This document shows positions 26,010 through 34,375 of a stretch of DNA of 64,000 nucleotides, piece by piece. The position numbers and the translations under genes are program-made. The DNA comes from an uncultured Clostridia bacterium (GTDB lineage Bacteria; Bacillota; Clostridia; Lachnospirales; Anaerotignaceae). Within the stretch, counting starts at the first letter, position 1. Every line of letters starts with the position of its first letter. The stretch covers positions 1 to 64,000 of the forward strand of contig CALWSR010000006.1 of assembly GCA_944384265.1 (NCBI GenBank). Reading direction: 5' to 3'. Under the pieces are notes generated by a model. It did no database searches, was not told the origin of the DNA, and saw nothing but the letters and a program-made list of their open reading frames with translations.

Positions 26010-29000
26010 TTAAATGGTCTGTGCTTTTGTCTGCTGCTGTTTTTTTGCTTTTACCACCAGCACATAATAAGCACTGGGAATGACAAACATGGTTAAAACA
26101 GAGGACAAAAGCATACCATATACAATGGCCGTTGCCAAAGGCGCCCACAGCAGCCCCCCTGTCAGTGCCAGCGGCACCAATGAAATCACAGTGGTTATCA
26201 TGCCTATCATAATGGGTCTTAGCCTTGTTTTGCAGGCTTCTACTATGGCATCAGCAGCATTGTCATATTCTTTTATCAATGTGTTGATATAATCCAAAAG
26301 CACAATGCCATTGTTGACCACCACCCCCATCAAGCTGATGGCTCCCAAAAGTGCCATAAATCCAATGGGATAATTTAATAGCTTCAGTCCCCACAATATT
26401 CCTATAAAAGAAAGAGGAATGGTACCCATAATAATCAAAGGCTGTCTGATGTTGCCAAATTCCATAACCAATATCAAATAAATCACCACAACTGCCAGTA
26501 TGGTGGGTATCACAAGAGAAGAAAAGGCCTCCTTGTTTTCTTCATTTTCTCCTCCAAAAGCAATGCTGTAACCCTCAGGAAGCTCATAATCGGCCAATGC
26601 TTTTTGACAGTTTTTCATAACAGCCTCTGTATTATAGCCCTCTTCCACAAAAAGACCTACTGTCAGCGTTCTTTTTTCATCTCTGCGCACAATTTTATTC
26701 ATGGAAGATTCTGTGTGGATTTCTGCAATTTGAGGTAATGGCACATTTTCCCCTGTCAGCTGTGATGTGACATAGATATTGTTTAATATTTCTCTTTTTG
26801 TTTTGTTTTCATCAGGTATTTTGATATGGATGGGATAAGGCTCCTCGTCAATGTCCTCTTGCTTCAGCTCTGATATTTCCAGACCATTGACAGCCATTCT
26901 GACAGTAGAAGCCACATCATAATTGGAAACTCCCACTAGGTTTGATTTTTCTTCATTCACCTTCACCTTCAATTTGTTGGAAGGATAGCCATAGTTATCT
27001 TCTACATTTTTTCCGCCTTCCACATCATATATCAAGCCTTTTACATCATCGCCTATTTTTCTTAATTGCTCTGTATCCTCTCCTGAAATTCTAATTTCAA
27101 TGGGATAATTTGCGGGAATGCTGATTTCCAGTTCCTTTGCATTGACCATAACACCAGGTATATTTTCATTCAACTCCTTTTCAATGCGGTTTCTTTCCGA
27201 AAGGACTCCATTTACCAAAAACTGGGCTTTATTGGAGGCCAAATCGTTTGGGATAAATGTTACATAATACTTTGGGTAGCCATCTCCTATCATCACAGAA
27301 TAATTTTTGACAGAAGCATCCCTTTGCAAATAATCTCCTATCTTTTTCACAACCTCTTGTGTATGCTCTATGGTGCTGCCGTCCTGCACCGTCACATTGA
27401 GGGCATACTGCTCTCTTTCTGCCGGTGGAAATATTTGCACTCCCATGGAAGGAATCAAAAGACTGCTGAAAGCCAATATCACTACAAAAATACCTATCAA
27501 CAGCCTTGGAATTTTCAACGCTTTTTTCAAAAGCATTTCATAAACAGACAACACTTTTTCTCCTGCCTTTTCTACATGAAATGCTTTTTTTATATTTTGT
27601 TTGATACCATTTTGCTTTTGTTCCGCTTTTGGCTGCAAAAGCCAAAAACCCGTTGCAGGCACCAATGTCAGTGATGCCACATAGGAGCCTGCCAGTGCCA
27701 CACAAACCAGTATGGGCAGGGATTTTACAAACTTTCCTGCCGAGCCTTGCATCATTGCCAGAGGCAAAAAAGAAGCTACGGTGGTCAATGTGGAAGTCAG
27801 TATGGCAATGTGGACTTCTTTAATACCCTCTATGCAGGCTTGTTTTTTGGAATAGCCCTTTTCTAAATATACATTGATGTTATCATTTGCCACAATGCCG
27901 TTTGCCACCAGCAAGCTCAGCGATATCATCAATGAAGCAATAGAAACCTGATGCAGTGGAATTTCTGTCAGTGCCATATATATAAACACCACTGCTATCA
28001 CCACAGGAATGGGCAGTGACACAATGATTGCACTGCGGATTCCCATTGTCAAAAGCACCACTACTGCTACCAATATCACCGCAGAAATCAAATTTTCCTG
28101 AAACAATCCTATGGAAGATTTTACAAAATCTGCTTGGTCTGTCAGCTTTACAATTTCCATGTTTGTATAAAGTTGATTTTGTTCAAATTCTTCTATTTTT
28201 TGATACAAGCTTTTTTGAATGGCAAGCATATTTTGTGCGTCGGCATACTCCACACCAATCAGCAATGCTTTTTGATTGTTCACCTCTGCCAATGCTTCTG
28301 CTTTTTCTTCTGTCTGCACCACTTCTGCCACATTTTTTAAATAAACAGGCGTACCGGACTGGGGAGAAACGCCCACAATGGTATTTTTGATTTCCTCTAC
28401 GGACTGATATTCTCCAGAAATCTGCACAGGTATTTTGGTGCCTGCAATTTCCAAATTTCCTCCGGGAATATTGATGTTTCTTGCCTGCAAATAGGTGGCA
28501 ATGTTTGTGGGGGTAATGCCATATTGCTGCAATTTTACCATATCCAGGCTGATTTCCACTTGCTGCCCCACATCTCCAAAAATATCCACAGATTTGACAC
28601 CATCATCCTCTTTCAAAAAGTCTTTCAAATCATTTGCCACATTTTTTAAATCCTGATAAGTATAATCCTTTGATGTCAAGCCTAATATCATGCCGTAACA
28701 GCTTGTAAAATCTGTATCTATGGTTGGCTTTTGAGCATCCTCAGGCAGCTGTGCTTCTACAATGTCAACATCCTCCTTCACATCGTCCCAAACCATATCT
28801 ATGTCGCTGTCACTCAAATCTTTTAATGTTATTTTTATCACACCTATGCTGTCCATTGAAAAGCTTTCCAGTTTTTTGATTTCTGCAATATCTCCAATTT
28901 GGTTTTCAATGGGCTTTACAATCAGCTTTTCAATATCCTCCGGGCTGGCACCGGGATAAATGCAGCTAATGGTGGCAATGGGACTGGCAACGCTTGGATT

Positions 29001-29102
29001 TTCCTGCCGTTCCATATTGATATACAAAAATCCCCCCGAAAGCAACAGCACAACTGTAAGTAATATGACAATACTTTTATGTTCTACACTCCACTTTACC
29101 AT
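26010..29102 (-). CDS. RND family efflux transporter (HAE1/AcrB-like)
   Basis: This 1030-residue protein has the two-fold repeat of RND pumps: spans at about 10-30 and 330-480, then again in the C-terminal half. It has large extracytoplasmic loops (PGASPEDIEKLIVKPIENQI near the first, and IPANYPIEIRISGE in the second). The GIRSAIIVSLPIPVVIAVVF and VLVANGIVANDNINVYLEKG regions match the RND core, with an Asp in TM4 for proton coupling. It would drive drug, lipid or metabolite export by proton antiport. Start and upstream stop overlap by one base (TGATG) with the adaptor gene, implying translational coupling. No outer-membrane factor is present, as expected in a monoderm. Confidence 0.9.
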   Translation of the reverse strand: MVKWSVEHKSIVILLTVVLLLSGGFLYINMERQENPSVASPIATISCIYPGASPEDIEKLIVKPIENQIGDIAEIKKLESFSMDSIGVIKITLKDLSDSDIDMVWDDVKEDVDIVEAQLPEDAQKPTIDTDFTSCYGMILGLTSKDYTYQDLKNVANDLKDFLKEDDGVKSVDIFGDVGQQVEISLDMVKLQQYGITPTNIATYLQARNINIPGGNLEIAGTKIPVQISGEYQSVEEIKNTIVGVSPQSGTPVYLKNVAEVVQTEEKAEALAEVNNQKALLIGVEYADAQNMLAIQKSLYQKIEEFEQNQLYTNMEIVKLTDQADFVKSSIGLFQENLISAVILVAVVVLLTMGIRSAIIVSLPIPVVIAVVFIYMALTEIPLHQVSIASLMISLSLLVANGIVANDNINVYLEKGYSKKQACIEGIKEVHIAILTSTLTTVASFLPLAMMQGSAGKFVKSLPILVCVALAGSYVASLTLVPATGFWLLQPKAEQKQNGIKQNIKKAFHVEKAGEKVLSVYEMLLKKALKIPRLLIGIFVVILAFSSLLIPSMGVQIFPPAEREQYALNVTVQDGSTIEHTQEVVKKIGDYLQRDASVKNYSVMIGDGYPKYYVTFIPNDLASNKAQFLVNGVLSERNRIEKELNENIPGVMVNAKELEISIPANYPIEIRISGEDTEQLRKIGDDVKGLIYDVEGGKNVEDNYGYPSNKLKVKVNEEKSNLVGVSNYDVASTVRMAVNGLEISELKQEDIDEEPYPIHIKIPDENKTKREILNNIYVTSQLTGENVPLPQIAEIHTESSMNKIVRRDEKRTLTVGLFVEEGYNTEAVMKNCQKALADYELPEGYSIAFGGENEENKEAFSSLVIPTILAVVVIYLILVMEFGNIRQPLIIMGTIPLSFIGILWGLKLLNYPIGFMALLGAISLMGVVVNNGIVLLDYINTLIKEYDNAADAIVEACKTRLRPIMIGMITTVISLVPLALTGGLLWAPLATAIVYGMLLSSVLTMFVIPSAYYVLVVKAKKQQQTKAQTI

Positions 29103-30433
29103 CAGCCCTTCATCTCCTCTATCTGTACGGTATCCCCGTCATGCAGTGTAAACTGCCCCTTTGTCACAATGACAGTACCACTTTCCAATCCGGAAAGTAT
29201 TTGTATTTTATCTCCTGTAATTTCTCCTGTGATAACATTTGTTTTTGTAACAGTATTACCTTCATTTAATACAAACACAGCAGAGCCTTCTGCAAAATGT
29301 ATCACACTGTCAATGGGAACAAATATGGTCTTTACATCGTCCATGGGGATTTCCACACGGCAGACCATTCCCGGTTTAAAACGATTTTGTTCATTATCCA
29401 ACAATATTTTGACAGGAAATGTTCTTGTTGTGCTATCGGCTAAAGAATTGATTTCATCTACCACACCCGTCACAGTTTCATTTAAACCATATACATATAC
29501 ATTTGCCTGCTGTCCCTTTTGCAGCCGGTTCACCACTTCATCTGTCACGCCAATTTCTGCCCAAACCTGATGGATATCTCCAATCACTGCCACAGGATAG
29601 CCTGCACTGATGGTTTCTCCCGACTGGACCACCTTTTGCAGCACCACACCACTTATGGGACTGGTCAAAACCGTATCGCTCAAGCTTGTTTTGGCTGCAT
29701 CCAGCTGTGCATCAGAAGCGGCAATCTGCGCACTGGAAGCCGCCACCTGTGCATCTGTCATGCTGATTTGTGCCTCTGCGGCATTGAGCTGGGATTTTGC
29801 AGATTTTATTTTGTTTTCTGCCACAGCTTTGGCGTCCAATGCCTGTTGATATGTATTTTCATCTACTGTCAGCTTTGCAGAAATTTCATCTAACTGGCTT
29901 TTGCTGGCGACTCCTTGGTCATAAAGCGTTTTCACCCTGTCATAGCTTGCTTTTGTCAAATCATATTGTGCTTTTGCCTGTTCAATTTTTGCAGGGATTT
30001 CTGTATCCAGTTGTATCTGCGCTGTTTCAATGTCAATGGAGGCAGCTTCCTTTTGTGCCACAGCCGCTTGTTTTTGTGCCACAGCAGCACTTTCCTGTGC
30101 CTGTGCAGTGGATTTTTGTGCCTCTGCTCCTTTCACTTGTATGTTGTAGTCTACTTTGTCTAAAGTGGCTATGGTCTGCCCTTGCAGTATGGTATCCCCC
30201 TCCTCTACTGCTACATCACTCAAAACGCCGGATATTTTAAAAGAGGCATTGACTGTCTGCACCGGTACAATGCTGCCGCTGACAGTCAGCACATCTGCAT
30301 AGCCGTCTGCTGTTACTGTTTCCACAGCCACTGTGCGAACATCTGCCTTTGATGCTTGTTCTGCTGCTGCATGGGTACAGCCTGACAAAAGCAGTACACA
30401 CATTGCGGCTGCGGTGATTTTCTTTTTTTTCAT
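29102..30433 (-). CDS. RND periplasmic-adaptor-type lipoprotein (HlyD/MFP family)
   Basis: The start is placed at the ATG behind GAGGAGGGAATTTATT, giving 443 residues. A lipoprotein signal ends in LLLSGCTHA. A biotinyl-lipoyl-like strand region follows (GSIVPVQTVNASFKISG), then a long Ala/Gln/Lys-rich coiled coil (about 100-260, many AQ and AA pairs) and a beta-barrel region with SPISGVVLQKVVQSGE. Such adaptors link RND pumps to partner proteins; here the protein would be anchored to the outer face of the membrane. The distal end overlaps the pump gene by one base. A TetR operator lies about 50 bp upstream. Confidence 0.9.
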   Translation of the reverse strand: MKKKKITAAAMCVLLLSGCTHAAAEQASKADVRTVAVETVTADGYADVLTVSGSIVPVQTVNASFKISGVLSDVAVEEGDTILQGQTIATLDKVDYNIQVKGAEAQKSTAQAQESAAVAQKQAAVAQKEAASIDIETAQIQLDTEIPAKIEQAKAQYDLTKASYDRVKTLYDQGVASKSQLDEISAKLTVDENTYQQALDAKAVAENKIKSAKSQLNAAEAQISMTDAQVAASSAQIAASDAQLDAAKTSLSDTVLTSPISGVVLQKVVQSGETISAGYPVAVIGDIHQVWAEIGVTDEVVNRLQKGQQANVYVYGLNETVTGVVDEINSLADSTTRTFPVKILLDNEQNRFKPGMVCRVEIPMDDVKTIFVPIDSVIHFAEGSAVFVLNEGNTVTKTNVITGEITGDKIQILSGLESGTVIVTKGQFTLHDGDTVQIEEMKG

Positions 30434-30482
30434 AATAAATTCCCTCCTCAAATTATATTACAGACAGAATACTATTTTTTGA

Positions 30483-30496
30483 TTGAATTCATTCAA
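30483..30496. promoter_or_regulatory. TetR operator upstream of the RND operon
   Basis: TTGAATTCATTCAA fits the palindrome TTGAAT-NN-ATTCAA exactly. The same motif occurs twice upstream of the tetR gene (31215-31243), so all three are likely sites of that repressor. Confidence 0.7.
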
Positions 30497-30533
30497 TATT
30501 ATTTTAAAAATAGGTGTCTGTTTTTATATTTTA

Positions 30534-31193
30534 TTAAGAACAGACACTTTCAATACCGAAGTCAAAACAATATTCTTTTTTCATACAAAGCATATTTGCA
30601 AAAAGCTGTGCAAATTTTTTTTCATTTTTGATAAAATATTGGCTTAATGTTACCTCTTTTAATGCTTCTTCTCTTTCTTTTTGTTTATGAAACTGTCTTT
30701 GGAAGCCGTATACAAACACCTCTGCCGCTTCTTGAGGATACGCACAGCAAAAAATGCCTTCCTCATTTCCTTCCTTTATAAACTCCACCAGCTTTTTAAT
30801 GATGATATCTAATGTATTACAAGCAATACGGTCTGACAAAAGAGATGCATTGATTTTTGTACTGTCTTTTTCTTTTATGATTTTACTTTTTTCAGAAACA
30901 TTGTAAAGCACTTGACTCATCAATAAATTGATTTTTTCAACAGCGTTTTTTTTGCCGTCAAAAAATGTTTCCAGCTCCAGCTCCTCTGTAATCATTTGGC
31001 TGTTTAATGCAGCACAGGCTATCAGCACATCTTCCTTTGAGCGAAAATAATAATGAAACAAACCTGTTGCAATGTGCATTTTTTCTGTAATATCTTTGAT
31101 GGATGTTTTTTCATATCCCTTTTCTAAAAACAACTGCAATGCCACATCTATAATTTCTTTTCGTCTTTCCTCGGCGGGCTTGCTGTTTCTCAT
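30534..31193 (-). CDS. TetR/AcrR family repressor of the RND efflux operon
   Basis: This 219-residue protein has ATG behind AAGGAGGTG. The N-terminal helix-turn-helix is clear: IIDVALQLFLEKGYEKTSIK, then ITEKMHIATGLFHYYFRSKE. The C-terminal ligand domain is helical and variable, ending with Cys-containing residues. It lies just upstream of the adaptor-pump operon on the same strand. Operator palindromes at 30483-30496 (before the pump operon) and 31215-31243 (before its own gene) indicate control of both, relieved by an unknown inducer. Confidence 0.9.
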   Translation of the reverse strand: MRNSKPAEERRKEIIDVALQLFLEKGYEKTSIKDITEKMHIATGLFHYYFRSKEDVLIACAALNSQMITEELELETFFDGKKNAVEKINLLMSQVLYNVSEKSKIIKEKDSTKINASLLSDRIACNTLDIIIKKLVEFIKEGNEEGIFCCAYPQEAAEVFVYGFQRQFHKQKEREEALKEVTLSQYFIKNEKKFAQLFANMLCMKKEYCFDFGIESVCS

Positions 31194-31214
31194 AAAAACA
31201 CCTCCTTACTATCA

Positions 31215-31243
31215 TTGAATCCGTTCAATTTGAATCAATTCAA
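31215..31243. promoter_or_regulatory. Double TetR operator upstream of tetR
   Basis: There are two sites 15 bp apart: TTGAATCCGTTCAA (31215-31228, one mismatch) and TTGAATCAATTCAA (31230-31243, perfect). They match the site before the RND operon and lie 22-50 bp upstream of the tetR start. Confidence 0.7.
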
Positions 31244-31280
31244 AAATAACACTTTTTTACTCTTTTGTCAATAGGCTTCC

Positions 31281-31547
31281 AAAAAAAAAGACTGTCTAAC
31301 ACATAGACAGTCCAGTGTGTAAAAGGCCCATTTCATGCAAGCCTTTGGCCAGCAGACAGAAGTATAAAGCAGAAGTGCCATGGGCTAAAAGCCTTGAAAT
31401 GCCTGCTTTTCCTCGCCAAAAATAAATTCCCACCGGGGATTTTAGTTGGAAAAAACCTTCGTTTTACACCCCCTTCCACGCCCTGAAAAAATATAAAATC
31501 TAGTTTTTTTACATTCTGAGCTGTCTAACACATAGACAGTCTTTTTT
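31281..31547. mobile_element. MITE-like element with terminator-type terminal inverted repeats
   Basis: A 267-bp non-coding segment is bounded by near-identical ends. Each end is a hairpin, GACTGTCTA-(5 nt)-TAGACAGTC at the left and GCTGTCTA-(5 nt)-TAGACAGTC at the right, with A or T runs on the outer side, so the ends are also inverted copies of each other. The interior is GC-richer than its surroundings and codes for nothing. The right end touches the stop codon of the MerR gene. The structure fits a miniature inverted-repeat element whose ends double as outward terminators. Two independent terminators are the alternative. Confidence 0.5.
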
Positions 31548-31549
31548 AT

Positions 31550-32401
31550 TTATTTCTCGTTATAAAAATATTCTATTGCCTCTGCAATAAAAAGTGCAGT
31601 GCCTTTTTTTGTTTTTTTATCTATCACAGCTCTTACTTTTTCATTTTTTTGATACAATTTGGCAGTTGCCAGCAATATAGGCTTTATCTGTTCCACCTGA
31701 TAAAGCTGTTTTGCCACAAACTCATATTCTCCTACCAATTCTTTCACTGAAAAACTGCCAGGATTTTTCTCTTTGCAATCTGCAAATTTTTGATAAATCT
31801 CCGTCATTCTATTGCCATAAGCCTTTACAATAGCAGATTGATTGGGATTTTGTACAATTTCCATCACTTTTTGTTTATCGCCATACCACTGCACCATTTT
31901 TTGAAAATTGCTTTGTGCTTTTTCATTTCCTGCCATTTCAAAAAAGAAATTTTGAAAGCTCTCCCAGTCTGAAAACTGTTCCAATATAGCCTCTTTCTGT
32001 TCCTGTTGTAAATTAGAAAGCATGGAAGTATACATCTGTTCTATTTCTTGCTTGCTAAATATTTCAAATGCCATAGAACTCTCTCCTTTCAGCAAACGCT
32101 CCACCAATAAAAGCATATCGTCATACCGTTTTCTTTTTAAAAGCAATATCTTTTTTTGTTCCTGCAATATTTTTTGTTTATCAAAATGAGGGTTGTCCAA
32201 TATATTGGCAATTTGTTTTAATGGAATATCAAATTCTTTAAAAAATAATATTTGTTCCAGTCTTTGCAAAGCCTTTTCATCATAAAACCGATATCCCTTC
32301 TCATTGACATATGTGGGCGGCAAAAGACCAATTTCATCATAATAATGTAATGTCCTTACACTCACACCTGTGAAAGAAGCCACTTCTTTTACTGTTTTCA
32401 T
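31550..32401 (-). CDS. MerR family regulator with TipAS-type ligand domain
   Basis: The start is the ATG seven bases after GGAGG, giving 283 residues; a TTG one codon upstream is too close to the site. The MerR winged helix is at residues 1-70 (TVKEVASFTGVSVRTLHYYD, then GYRFYDEKALQRLEQILFFKEFDIPL). A coiled-coil dimer helix follows (EQKKILLLKRKRYDDMLLLV). The C-terminal half (about 120-283) has the TipAS pattern (MVQWYGDKQKVMEIV and the region ending in TALFIAEAIEYFYNEK). TipAS regulators bind hydrophobic peptide antibiotics and activate efflux or defence genes. Its target is not evident; the adjacent RND operon is possible. Confidence 0.9.
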   Translation of the reverse strand: MKTVKEVASFTGVSVRTLHYYDEIGLLPPTYVNEKGYRFYDEKALQRLEQILFFKEFDIPLKQIANILDNPHFDKQKILQEQKKILLLKRKRYDDMLLLVERLLKGESSMAFEIFSKQEIEQMYTSMLSNLQQEQKEAILEQFSDWESFQNFFFEMAGNEKAQSNFQKMVQWYGDKQKVMEIVQNPNQSAIVKAYGNRMTEIYQKFADCKEKNPGSFSVKELVGEYEFVAKQLYQVEQIKPILLATAKLYQKNEKVRAVIDKKTKKGTALFIAEAIEYFYNEK

Positions 32402-32484
32402 CAAATCCCTCCTTTGATATTTTTATATTACAGTATAACGCAGTGTGAGAGTCAATAGAAAACAAATAAATTTTATTTGCTTAC

Positions 32485-32526
32485 AAAAAACAAAACGCCC
32501 TTATATTTTCAGGACGTTTTGTTTTG
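32485..32526 (-). terminator. Intrinsic terminator of the spoIIIA operon
   Basis: On the minus strand AAAACAAAACG and CGTTTTGTTTT form a stem around a 15-base loop, followed by T residues, 24 bp after the spoIIIAH stop. Confidence 0.75.
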
Positions 32527-32549
32527 GAGTGATATTATGGTTTTATGTA

Positions 32550-33242
32550 TTAGTTGGATTTTTTCAAAGGACTGATTCTGATTTTATCCTGTTCAAATCC
32601 TGTTTTTCTTTTTACAATATCTTCAATCTGTGCCACTTCTGCATCTGTCAATGTTTCTTTGTCCACCACCACATCAACTGTTTCATCGTCAATGCGTACA
32701 TATGCCTCTTTAAACCCTTTTGCTTCAATCATAGCTTCAGCGGCAGTTTCTTTTTCAATGCGTTTTTGCAGCTCCAGCATATTGTCTGCACAGGCAGCCT
32801 TTTGTTCTCCGTCTATGTTTTCATTGTTCATCATTTCTGTCAGCATATCCTTTTGCTTTGCTCTTGCCTGCTCTCTGTCCAGCTTTGCCTCTGCAAAAAA
32901 AGCAGAAGCATCTGCTGCGGCAGGGGCTGTATTTTCTTCTGCATTGACAAACACCGCTGCACCGTCGCCTGTGGTGGTGGAGGCCTCTGCCATGGTTGCC
33001 TCAGCTGTAATGGGGTCTAAATCCTCCATTGTACCGCCCACATCTGCCATTTCTGCCGGGTCTGTATCCGGCAGTGTGGAAAAATCATCCAGCAGTGCCA
33101 TGGCATCCCCTTCTTCATTCAATGACATAGCTGTTTTGGTGCCTTCGCTTGTTCTGCTTTCTGTAAAATTCAAATACCCTGCTACTGCCACCATAACGGC
33201 CAATGCTGTTACAATCACCTGATTTCTTTTCATTACAAACAT
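32550..33242 (-). CDS. spoIIIAH: Stage III sporulation protein AH
   Basis: This 230-residue protein is the last gene of the spoIIIA operon. The N-terminus MKRNQVIVTALAVMVAVAGY is the conserved SpoIIIAH start with one membrane span. A long acidic, Ala/Glu-rich linker follows (about 30-125), then the C-terminal ring-building domain (KLDREQARAKQKDMLTEMMN and KETAAEAMIEAKGFKEAYV). SpoIIIAH sits in the mother-cell side of the septum and binds forespore SpoIIQ to form the feeding-tube channel. The start at the first ATG has GGAGG eight bases upstream. The acidic linker is longer than in Bacillus, typical of Clostridia. Confidence 0.9.
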   Translation of the reverse strand: MFVMKRNQVIVTALAVMVAVAGYLNFTESRTSEGTKTAMSLNEEGDAMALLDDFSTLPDTDPAEMADVGGTMEDLDPITAEATMAEASTTTGDGAAVFVNAEENTAPAAADASAFFAEAKLDREQARAKQKDMLTEMMNNENIDGEQKAACADNMLELQKRIEKETAAEAMIEAKGFKEAYVRIDDETVDVVVDKETLTDAEVAQIEDIVKRKTGFEQDKIRISPLKKSN

Positions 33243-33255
33243 ATTTTTTTCCTCC

Positions 33256-33822
33256 TCATTTCATCTTTAATACTGCAACTTTATGTGCCGGTATATTTAA
33301 AAGTGCCTGAGATGCTTCTGAAAGCAGCTGCACCACCTGAGGGTTTTCTCCTCCCTCTGCTACAATCACAATGCCCTCCACTTCCGGCATGGTTTCCTGC
33401 ACAACAAGAGGTGTTCTGTTTCCCTTGCTGTCTTCTGACATCACAACTGTATTTTCTTCTTTAGATGTTTGTGTGCTTTTATTTTCCCCCTCCTGTGTAG
33501 AGGATTGTTCTTTTTTTTCCTCTCTTGCCAGTACAGAGGCAGTGGTATTTTTCATTGTCACCATCACTTCTACCTGTCCAACTCCCTCCATTTTGGAAAA
33601 AATATTTTCCAGCCGCATTTCCAACTCCTCTTCTATGCTATTTTTTTGCTGTGGTATCTGCATTTGCGGCTCCGGTTGTGTTTGCTCCTCTTTGGGCGGT
33701 ATCAAAAATAAATTGCTCATAAAAAGCAGGAGTATTCCAATGATAAAAGCCGTAAATAAATTGACTCGTGCTTTTTTATTTTCAGGACGAAGCAATTGCT
33801 TCATCCAATTCTTTTTTTCCAA
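33256..33822 (-). CDS. spoIIIAG: Stage III sporulation protein AG
   Basis: This 188-residue protein starts with TTG (33822), nine bases after GAGGTG. One span at about residues 20-40 (VNLFTAFIIGILLLFMSNLF) is followed by a Pro/Gln linker and a ring-building motif domain (MEGVGQVEVMVTMKNT), then an insertion rich in Glu, Ser and Thr. SpoIIIAG forms the large ring of the spoIIIA-Q complex between mother cell and forespore. Position between AF and AH confirms identity. Confidence 0.9.
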   Translation of the reverse strand: MEKKNWMKQLLRPENKKARVNLFTAFIIGILLLFMSNLFLIPPKEEQTQPEPQMQIPQQKNSIEEELEMRLENIFSKMEGVGQVEVMVTMKNTTASVLAREEKKEQSSTQEGENKSTQTSKEENTVVMSEDSKGNRTPLVVQETMPEVEGIVIVAEGGENPQVVQLLSEASQALLNIPAHKVAVLKMK

Positions 33823-33857
33823 AGTAGCTTCACCTCTTTTGTATTTTCTATTTGATT

Positions 33858-34355
33858 TTAACTGCCTTCTATGTATACATTTTCAATATCATATTTTTTT
33901 TTCATATATTGCTTCATCTCCTCCTCTTTTTCCATTTCTCCCTGCAATGTCACTGACAAAACAGCACCATAATTTTCCTCTGTTGTATCAATTTGTGCTG
34001 TCACTGTCATGCTTGTTTGAAATCTGTTTTGCAAATCCTCCTGCAATGCTTTTTCCAGCTCTTTTTTATAAATATTCAGTATCATTGTTTCATTCCATAT
34101 GGCATTTTCTGTGTTTTCCACATCATATTCCCGGCTCCAAAAGGATAGGGTTTGCTGCAATGTTTTCAGTTCCATATCTGCCCCCTTTTGAAATATCAAA
34201 AGCATAGGCTTTGCCACAGTGCTTAACAGTATCAGCCCCATAACCAAGCTGATATACTTTTTAAAATTGTTTTCCGGCATAAGCATTTCTGCAAATGCCG
34301 CAAACAGCAAAAACACTGCTATGTTTTTTATATATGCTGAAAAAGCCTCCAACAT
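33858..34355 (-). CDS. spoIIIAF: Stage III sporulation protein AF
   Basis: The start is the ATG behind AAGGAGGCAATAGGA, giving 165 residues; an upstream in-frame extension runs into spoIIIAE and is not used. Two N-terminal spans (YIKNIAVFLLFAAFAEML and YISLVMGLILLSTV) precede a soluble domain (about 65-165) related to ring-building motifs (TAQIDTTEENYGAVLSVTL). It belongs to the spoIIIA channel complex of the engulfed forespore. Confidence 0.85.
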   Translation of the reverse strand: MLEAFSAYIKNIAVFLLFAAFAEMLMPENNFKKYISLVMGLILLSTVAKPMLLIFQKGADMELKTLQQTLSFWSREYDVENTENAIWNETMILNIYKKELEKALQEDLQNRFQTSMTVTAQIDTTEENYGAVLSVTLQGEMEKEEEMKQYMKKKYDIENVYIEGS

Positions 34356-34375
34356 TCCTATTGCCTCCTTACTTT

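Noticed and set aside
32554..33222. 222-codon plus-strand frame opposite spoIIIAH
   Set aside because: It is the antisense of a well-supported sporulation gene with Ser/Ala bias and no ribosome site.
33371..34207. 278-codon plus-strand frame opposite spoIIIAG/AF
   Set aside because: Same antisense effect over two real genes; no start signals.
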